NCBI GenBank assembly: GCA_031216915.1 | Contig: CM062288.1 | Location: 178,276,596-178,340,595, forward strand | Length of the DNA stretch: 64,000 nucleotides | Direction of reading: 5' to 3' | From: Pictodentalium vernedei | Taxonomy: Eukaryota; Mollusca; Scaphopoda; Dentaliida; Dentaliidae | In this document: one piece after another, positions 58,349 to 64,000 of the stretch | Numbering within the stretch: position 1 is the stretch's first letter | Layout of the letters: each line of letters begins with the position of its first letter | Translations under genes and position numbers: made by a program | The notes under the pieces: generated by a model | Database searches by the model: none | What the model was told of the DNA's origin: nothing | What the model saw: only the letters and a program-made list of their open reading frames with translations

Positions 58349-58874
58349 AATATATGTTTCCTGTTCTGTGTATCACAGCCGTCATTTAGACGTAAACTTT
58401 GTGTATATTTCATTCATATTCATGGAATATCTGACGAAGGAATTTCAAAGTAAACTGATTTCCATTACTATTATAGCACCTTAAACGGATGAAACAAAAG
58501 CAAAAACCCCGCTTCTATAGTTCTTAGGCCATTAACGGCCTTCGCCCATACAATTAAACACCAGGTACAAGTTGACCAGCCATGGGTACGAGTTGTGCAA
58601 CCTTGGGTACGAGTTGTCCAATTGTGGGTACGAGTTGTCCAGCCGAAAATGGGTACGAGTCGTCCAATTTTGGGTACGACTTGACTGGTACGAGTTGCCG
58701 TGGGTACGATTTGTCTAGAAACCCATAGTGCCATCTCAAGTGCGAGAGATGTAAATAGACAGTTACAGAACTTTGATGATGAAATCCTATGAATAACTGA
58801 CGTCTCAGTAATGGGTTTTGATTAATTGATTGATATTATTTTGAATATTTTGTGTTTATTATATTTGTCATAAT

Positions 58875-59444
58875 ATGGCAGAAGCAGAAGATAATGATGA
58901 TGACGTATACGCCCGAGCCAGGAGAGCTCGTCAATTATATGCTAGAACAATGGCTACCGACCTCTCAGGTAGTTTAACCAAAACATGGGTAGAAGGAATG
59001 TTAGGACATAAGCTCCGTGATGACAGGGACTATTCCGAGCAATTAGTCTCTGGATGTCAACGCCTACTGTATGGCGAACCAATTCCAGATAGGGTCAAAT
59101 GGCCTATGGAACACCAGGTGTTCCAAATGCATAATCCACATGTGAATAAGAAATATATTTTGGAAGAAATCAAATTTTTAGAACTGTTTTACAATCAATG
59201 CTACAATGAGATGTTCTTCTCCCACATGGTGGGAACGTCGATAGTACATCGACAGGAGAAAGAAGCTTCCTCCTAGGGTGTGCGGACATTCACACCGCTG
59301 TGTAAGTGGCAACATCCTTGTTGGACAGAACAAGAATATATTAATCCTTGACTCCGACTCACCCTAATCCCTGGAGTAGATAATTGGTGGATCCGGAGAC
59401 AATTCAGAGAATTCGGGAGTGCCCTTGATGGGGAGGATGAATAA
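58875..59444 (+). pseudogene. Retro1 accessory ORF B (unknown)
   Basis: ATG 58875 (AATATGGCA context) opens 133 codons with an acidic, arginine-rich N-terminus (..AEAEDNDDDVYARARRARQL..) and an aromatic C-terminal part. It stops at TAG 59274-59276, but the same frame stays open with similar composition (..RTFTPLCKWQHPCWTEQEY.., TGA near 59349) to TAA 59442-59444, so the original product was about 189 residues. No family recognised. It belongs to the 3' accessory region of Retro1, between the two TIR-element copies. Confidence 0.5.
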
Positions 59445-60415
59445 AATAGCCATTGTGTAATGTTTCTCTTGGAGTTCTTCCTTAGTCTGTTGGGGTGTTT
59501 CCCGCAAACAGTGGAGAAAAACCAATAGAAATATAGCGATCGTGTGCGATTATCTTTTTGGTTACCTGTAAACAATTACTGAACTACTTTCGGTTAGATT
59601 CCTAATTTGTCAAAACAGGTTTACAGCGTTCAAAAAGTGGGAAATCTGGCAGGGTTTAGATAAGTACTCACCAGAGGTATCAGGACAACTCGTACCCACG
59701 GCAACTCGTACCAGTGAAGTCGTACCCAAAATTGGACGACTCGTACCCATTTTCGGCTGGACAACTCGTACCCACAGTTGGACAACTCGTACCCAAGGTT
59801 GGACAACTCGTACCCACAGTTGGTCAACATGTACCTGGTCTTTAATTGTATGGGCGAAGGCGAATATTGAATGAAGGACTTGAGAAGATGAGTGTCTGCT
59901 TTCAATGGGTGTGCATAAAGGGAAAAACTTTCCATTTTTAGCATCTATCTCAGCAGAACAGTCTGAACAGACTTCGCCGAAAGTCAATTTCGTCGGTATG
60001 AACATTTCATCAAGAGAGCAATTCAAAGGAAACAGGAAATATTTAAATTATATATTAATACAGTGGTGTAGATACGGGAGACGACCCACTCACCCCCACC
60101 ACCCCCCCCCCCCCCCCCAAAAAAAAATCGGGTAATCTTTGGCTCTTCGTTAAACGTCTGAGGGCTTTTCTACGTCATATTTTGTTGTACTGGTAACCAT
60201 ACCCAGCATTTTACGTGTTGAGGGGTTAACACAAAATCAGATGCGATCGGGGCTCATTCCCCCACACACCCCACCCCTTCATTGGTTGAAGGATTAACGC
60301 TATGTCGGACGCGATCGGGGCCCATCAGAGGTCCCTTTCCTGATCAAATTACATCTATATAGACCTGTGCCAATTTTTGTTTCGATCGGTCGAGGCACGA
60401 GAGTCAGGTGCCTAT

Positions 60416-60417
<2 letters not shown>

Positions 60418-60480
<63 letters not shown>
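60418..60480. repeat. (GA)n microsatellite
   Basis: About 31 GA units, orthologous in position to the tract at 43900-43945. Confidence 0.95.
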
Positions 60481-60482
<2 letters not shown>

Positions 60483-60719
60483 CACTTTATAGTCCAATTG
60501 CAAACCTTACAAAAATGCTAATTATCATTCAATTTTCATGATTGTCATGGAAGATAATTGTTAGAAAAACACACCTTCCAACTGGAAGATTAACTTAATT
60601 GGCGATAATAACATGCACAGATAATTGGAAGAAAATTAAACACCAATCGACTATAAGGTTATCGATGATAGGAAATAATTCTTCTGATCTCACACCTAAA
60701 GAGACAGAGACAGCTTGAG

Positions 60720-60925
60720 GCAGATTATAGCTTAACTGTGGCCTTCTACCGGAAAGGGCTGCCTTCACCGACTCAACTAAAATTACATCAGGATTAAATA
60801 TTGTTACAAAAATAAATAAATATGGAACGAGATGGTGAATAAACAGGCAGAAAACAGCTTAACTGTGGCCTTCTACCAGAAAGGGCTGCCTTCACCGACT
60901 CAACTAAAATTACATCACGATTGGA
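60720..60925. repeat. Two-unit minisatellite related to 24180-24625
   Basis: Units contain 'CAGCTTAACTGTGGCC', 'TTCTACCAGAAAGGGCTGCC' and 'TTCACCGACTCAACTAAAAT', with 'GGTGAATAAACAGGCAG' between them. The order and wording parallel the 24.2-kb minisatellite. Confidence 0.75.
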
Positions 60926-61699
60926 TACTGTAGATCTCGTTTCCGGCCCGGGGGGGGGGGGGGGGGGGGTTCTCGTACGAATACGATTGCAGACTTCCAG
61001 GAACCACCGGTGCCTGCTTTCAACAAAGTACGGTCCATGAATATATGTTTCCTGTTCTGTGTTTCACAGCCGTCATTTAGACTTAAAATTTGTGTATATT
61101 TCATTCCTATTCGTGGAATATCTGACGAAGGAATTTCAAAGTAAACTGATTTCCATTACTATTATAGCACCTTAAACGGATCAAACAAAAGCAAAAAACC
61201 CGCTTCTATAGTTCTTATGCCATTAACTGCCTTCGCCCATACAATTAAACACCAAGTACATGTTGACCAGCCATGGGTACGAGTTGTCCAACCTTGGGTA
61301 CGAGTTGTCCAATTGTGGGTACGAGTTGTCCAGCTGAAATTGGGTACGAGTCGTCCAATTTTGGGTACGACTTGACTGGTACGAGTTGCCGTGGGTAGGA
61401 GTTGTCTAGAAACCTCACCAGAAACCCCACCAAAGACAATCCCGAAACTAGTATGAGTGTGACTTGACTGTCAAGGAAGATACTAGAAGCACATATACCC
61501 AAGGGAGAGTGAGAAAGCATAGCAAGAAAGAATGAGGAAAAGAATTGGGAGCGTGTAATTTATTTTATTTTCTGCATCAGTATATATATCTTTTACAGTT
61601 AATAGTCATGTTAAATCATTTGGTAGTTTAGTTTTCTTAGTACTTTATCAGTATTGGTCCACTTTCGAATTTTGAGTTCAACGAAATTGATAAGATAAA

Positions 61700-62083
61700 A
61701 TGGCATCGGTACCCACTGTAACTGTGAATGAATTCAATAATTTTGACAAGGAACAAGAATTTTATTTTGATCAACAACTTAATGTCCCTAAGGGCCCACA
61801 TAAGACAACCTCATTATTGAGGCTGGGTCACATGGGACAGCGTTTGCTCCTGTTTTGGAATGAGATGTATTTCAAGGAAGCACTAATGAGTGTTGACGTT
61901 CGACGCCATGAAGTACATCTCCAACATTTGATAACAAAAGACGATTATGTCTTTCCCCATTTGCACGTGAGCCAAACCACTGGCCGCGGTGCAGAAGATG
62001 CCGAGAGTCTATGGATGTTCGAGGAAAAAATGTCAAGTAAGGACAACCAGATTCCCAGAAAGAGTGATCAGGTACTGGAATAA
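61700..62083 (+). CDS. Retro1 accessory ORF C (unknown, 127 residues)
   Basis: ATG 61700 (AAAATGGCA context) to TAA 62081-62083. Charged, soluble-looking protein (..FDKEQEFYFDQQLNVPKG.., ..LLRLGHMGQRLLLFWNEMYF..). The same frame continues for another ~22 codons after the stop before TGA. A possible acceptor (GTTTAGTTTTCTTAG, about 61627-61641) lies upstream. No family recognised. It ends 25 bp before ORF D. Confidence 0.5.
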   Translation: MASVPTVTVNEFNNFDKEQEFYFDQQLNVPKGPHKTTSLLRLGHMGQRLLLFWNEMYFKEALMSVDVRRHEVHLQHLITKDDYVFPHLHVSQTTGRGAEDAESLWMFEEKMSSKDNQIPRKSDQVLE

Positions 62084-62108
62084 CCGGTCCTAGAATGGCC
62101 GCTACTAT

Positions 62109-62540
62109 ATGGATGGAGATGTCCGTATACGGCCATTCCAAAGCATTGAACTAAACAAATTCACCAAGTTTACTGCTAATCACCCAAAGTACGTGGAGTT
62201 GACCTCTGACCATTGGAATGTTTATGAAACCTTGGAGTGGGAGCGAGCTCAACCCCAGTACAAACTGTTGTACAAAGCTATCGAAGTCCACAAAATTCGT
62301 TTGAACACTGAGCAGTGTACTAGTGGTGATACCGAGCATTACTGTGTTTGTTTCGAGGACATACACTTGGACGTGTATGCTTATGAGTGTCCTCGGTGTA
62401 AAACAAAAGTTCACCTCGTCTGCAGACAGACGTGGGTCGACATGGCTTCGCCATCAAAAACATATCCAGCATGTCGCATGGATGTGAAGTGGGGAGAGCG
62501 TTTGAAAACCCACGAATTTGACCTTGTGCCATTGTGGTAA
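62109..62540 (+). CDS. Retro1 accessory ORF D: RING-finger-like protein (143 residues)
   Basis: Open from ATG 62109 to TAA 62538-62540. The C-terminal half has CVCFEDIHLD (about residues 79-88), then ..YECPRCKTKVHLVCRQTWV.. (about 92-110) and ..YPACRMD.. (about 118-124). The spacing of Cys pair, C..H-x2-C and final ..P-x-C-R resembles RING/RING-variant E3 ligase domains; the first position of the last pair is Tyr rather than Cys. Viral E3 ligases of this kind usually act on host proteins, but the target here is unknown. It is the last ORF before the polypurine tract (62820) and the least damaged Retro1 gene. Confidence 0.55.
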   Translation: MDGDVRIRPFQSIELNKFTKFTANHPKYVELTSDHWNVYETLEWERAQPQYKLLYKAIEVHKIRLNTEQCTSGDTEHYCVCFEDIHLDVYAYECPRCKTKVHLVCRQTWVDMASPSKTYPACRMDVKWGERLKTHEFDLVPLW

Positions 62541-62819
62541 ATCTACTCTTGGGTGACGTGTGATTAGTCTGTGTTCCTCGGTACCGATGCAAGGGTAAAT
62601 AGTGATTATTTATTTATTAGGGGTAAGAATCCTGTTCCGGATGTATTTTTAGGTGTTTACAAGAACATGGAGATTTATATTGGGTATTAAGTGATTCAGT
62701 GTGAGTTTGTGATCCTTTCCCTGTCCTTAGGACATATAGCCCATTAACCCTGTGTTGTCTCTTCGCAAATCGTTTTCCTTTCTGAGTGATCAAGTCCCTC
62801 TGGGTTTTGATCCTCGGTT
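62541..62819 (+). other. Retro1 3' untranslated segment
   Basis: About 280 bp between ORF D and the polypurine tract; no coding signal. Confidence 0.5.
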
Positions 62820-62828
62820 AGGGAGAAA
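62820..62828 (+). other. Retro1 polypurine tract
   Basis: AGGGAGAAA immediately precedes the 3' LTR, which fixes the LTR start at TG 62829. Confidence 0.8.
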
Positions 62829-63878
62829 TGCTGTGAGCCCACAGGGATTAAGCTCGCCAGCTCGTGTAAGAGCTCGAGCTCTTGAAAGTGATATGGGGTT
62901 TTATTTGAGAACTCAATGGACTCAGGTTTATTTAATTTATTTAACAGTTTATGACTAGATTTGAACATGACAAGAGAATTACATGGAATCGTACATATTG
63001 GCGACCAGAGTACAGGCACACTCTGTGGGTATACGCCAGATGTTCTGTTGACAATATCAGGCATACCTTTGCAAGCCAATATTGTCAACAAGCAGTAACA
63101 TTGTAGGATTTCTTGATAAATGAAACAATAACATTCGGCAGTATTTCCTGGGATATTTGGTGTTCGAACTGTCTAACAAATCATAACATGTACCTGGTGA
63201 GACTCCCTGGGAATCTGGGGATGCTGAGTTGCACAATTGCACAAGTCACCAGGACATTCTGCCGGTTAACTGACGCCCGGCAGAATACTATTTGTTAGCC
63301 GAGATTCCATGGACTGCATGCAGACTGATCGACAGTCTGCATGGCAGTAAAAGAGTCCACAAAATCGCAACTGCCATGTCAAAGGACTTTCCCCTAATTC
63401 TCCTGAGTTCAGGGAGAATATGCTGACGGTCGTCACGTACCCCAGGTACTGCATCAGAAATTTGGTGTATATAAGCACCAATTTCTGACTGCTTAAACAA
63501 GTTGTCCCTGGGCTGCTGATAACTACGGAACGGTCTACAAGAAGAACCCTGGATGCCGCACTGCTATTGAGGTATGAACTTTGTTGTTTAATACATTATA
63601 CTTTATGCCAGCCAGAGACAACAACAGTTAGTCGTAACGTGTGAATACATTTGACTTATTAAAATAGTAGATAATTTGAAACTGGTCTTCGTTGTGCTGT
63701 ACACGACAAGTTCATGATGTTACGGAACACAGAATCTGGAGCCTGTGTCTGATATTGCCTGGTAAGGAATCAAAAAATGCCAAAGCTGGTGGGATTTCAC
63801 AGAACTGCCAGTAATCACAACGCCTATAGTCCAAACTTACGATCACAGATCGATAGACTTTTACCTTATTCCGTAACA
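62829..63878 (+). repeat. Retro1 3' LTR
   Basis: 1050 bp, TGCTGTGAGCCC.. to ..TTCCGTAACA, followed by TTAA (63879-63882). Pairs with 24626-25675. The TATA palindrome (TATATAAG at 63468-63475) and the perfect inverted repeat (63318-63342) are conserved. Confidence 0.9.
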
Positions 63879-64000
63879 TTAATAGCAAGTATCTATGAAC
63901 AAAAAAACAGGCCACAGGAACATTATGGGCCACTCCCAGGGATCGATTACCCACTACGATGTAATTGCATATTTTTGTTAATTTTGAAACCGACTAATTC
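63879..64000. other. Right flank of Retro1
   Basis: Begins TTAATAGCAAGTATC, continuing the minisatellite interrupted at 24625, then unassigned sequence to the window end. Confidence 0.6.

Larger units (their letters stand above)
43200..58723. mobile_element. Non-autonomous TIR element, copy 1 (contains Gypsy2)
   Basis: The ends GGTATCAGGACAACTCG.. and the inverted ..TTTGTCTAGAAACC are flanked by an 8-bp duplication CATAGTGC (43192-43199 and 58724-58731). Inverted homology runs about 170 bp and consists of some seven ~21-bp subterminal repeats built on ACAACTCGTACCCA. Without Gypsy2 it is about 1.96 kb; no transposase. 8-bp duplications suit hAT, while GG-ending long TIRs also recall Merlin; superfamily unresolved. 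Internal (GA)n at 43900-43945. Confidence 0.9.
59676..61414. mobile_element. Non-autonomous TIR element, copy 2
   Basis: 1739 bp, same ends as copy 1 (GGTATCAGGACAACTCG.. / ..TCTAGAAACC), with an 8-bp duplication TCACCAGA (59668-59675 and 61415-61422). The outer parts match copy 1; the middle differs: 60699-60970 holds a two-unit minisatellite and a G20 run where copy 1 has unrelated sequence. Preserves the empty Gypsy2 target. Confidence 0.95.
24626..63878 (+). mobile_element. 'Retro1': env-bearing LTR retroelement (39 kb with nested insertions)
   Basis: Both LTRs are 1050 bp, start TG, end CA and are flanked by TTAA (24622-24625 and 63879-63882). The internal order is primer site, gag, protease, RT/RNase H, integrase, env, accessory ORFs, polypurine tract. 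Stripped of later insertions the internal part is roughly 13 kb, long for a Ty3/gypsy-class element. The LTRs have visibly diverged and every large ORF is broken, so it is an old endogenous copy. Domain order PR-RT-RH-IN and an F-type envelope place it near Metaviridae (errantivirus-like); the exact lineage needs an RT tree. Confidence 0.85.

Noticed and set aside
58554-58739. Minus-strand frames reading repeated 'GQLVP' across the TIRs (also 43239-43424, 61245-61520, 59610-60026)
   Set aside because: By-product of the ~21-bp subterminal repeats of the non-autonomous TIR element; not a protein family.
60300-60503. Leucine/serine-repeat frame over the (GA)n tract
   Set aside because: Microsatellite translation only.
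24636-63878. Retro1 LTR starting at TGAGCCC (24636/62834)
   Set aside because: That start gives no target duplication and no polypurine tract directly upstream. Moving to TG 24626/62829 gives equal 1050-bp LTRs, AGGGAGAAA immediately before and TTAA on both sides.

Overview
This is eukaryotic, AT-rich, repeat-dominated DNA, most likely from a marine mollusc (bivalve or gastropod). The evidence is repeat families of the type I associate with mollusc genomes (modules bounded by GTAGCTCACCTGA...TCAGGTGAG and TTAGCTTAACTTG...CAAGTTAAGCTA, and tRNA-derived SINE sequence), spliceosome-type acceptor sites, and no bacterial gene organisation. The lineage is inferred. I see only one candidate host coding exon (10592-10774, + strand). 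Nearly everything else is mobile DNA.

Region 1 (1-19.9 kb) is intergenic or intronic. It holds short inverted-repeat elements (4.3-5.4 kb and 11.25-12.34 kb), two TIR-bounded modules with internal tandem arrays (9.3-10.5 kb and 16.8-18.1 kb), a non-autonomous hAT with an 8-bp target duplication (12866-13850), SINE-like tails, a degraded SCAN-like gag (minus strand, about 15.2-15.8 kb) and a 0.6-kb direct duplication.

Region 2 (19.97-24.13 kb) holds non-LTR retrotransposon remains: a C-terminal fragment, then a nearly full-length but frameshifted Jockey/I-like LINE with ORF1 (three CCHC knuckles), endonuclease and reverse transcriptase. A four-unit minisatellite follows (24.18-24.63 kb).

Region 3 (24626-63878) is one old, env-bearing LTR element (here 'Retro1'). 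It has 1050-bp LTRs, a TTAA target duplication, a polypurine tract, a multi-knuckle gag, protease, RT/RNase H, integrase, a spliced-looking Env related to the baculovirus-F/errantivirus type, and several accessory ORFs 3' of env, the last with a RING-like cysteine/histidine pattern. It is full of stops and frameshifts and has been split by later insertions: a tRNA-SINE in RT (29726-30103), a hAT MITE in the pol tail (32686-33838), a hAT transposon (about 34.3-40.19 kb) that itself carries a 3.1-kb TTAA-flanked TIR element (36461-39576), and two copies of a non-autonomous TIR element with long, internally repetitive ends and 8-bp target duplications (43200-58723 and 59676-61414).

Region 4 (44788-58348, minus strand) is a much younger Ty3/gypsy-class element ('Gypsy2') inserted inside the first TIR-element copy. 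Its two 2136-bp LTRs look identical. It has a 4-bp AATA target duplication, and the unoccupied site is preserved in the second TIR-element copy near 61040. It carries a gag with RGG-type tail, a U_UUA_AAA -1 frameshift site, a long intact pol, a 72-bp tandem array and, in the position normally taken by env, an intact 174-residue ORF with SGNH/GDSL hydrolase motifs. That architecture, and the RING-bearing env retroelement around it, are the two most unusual things in the window.
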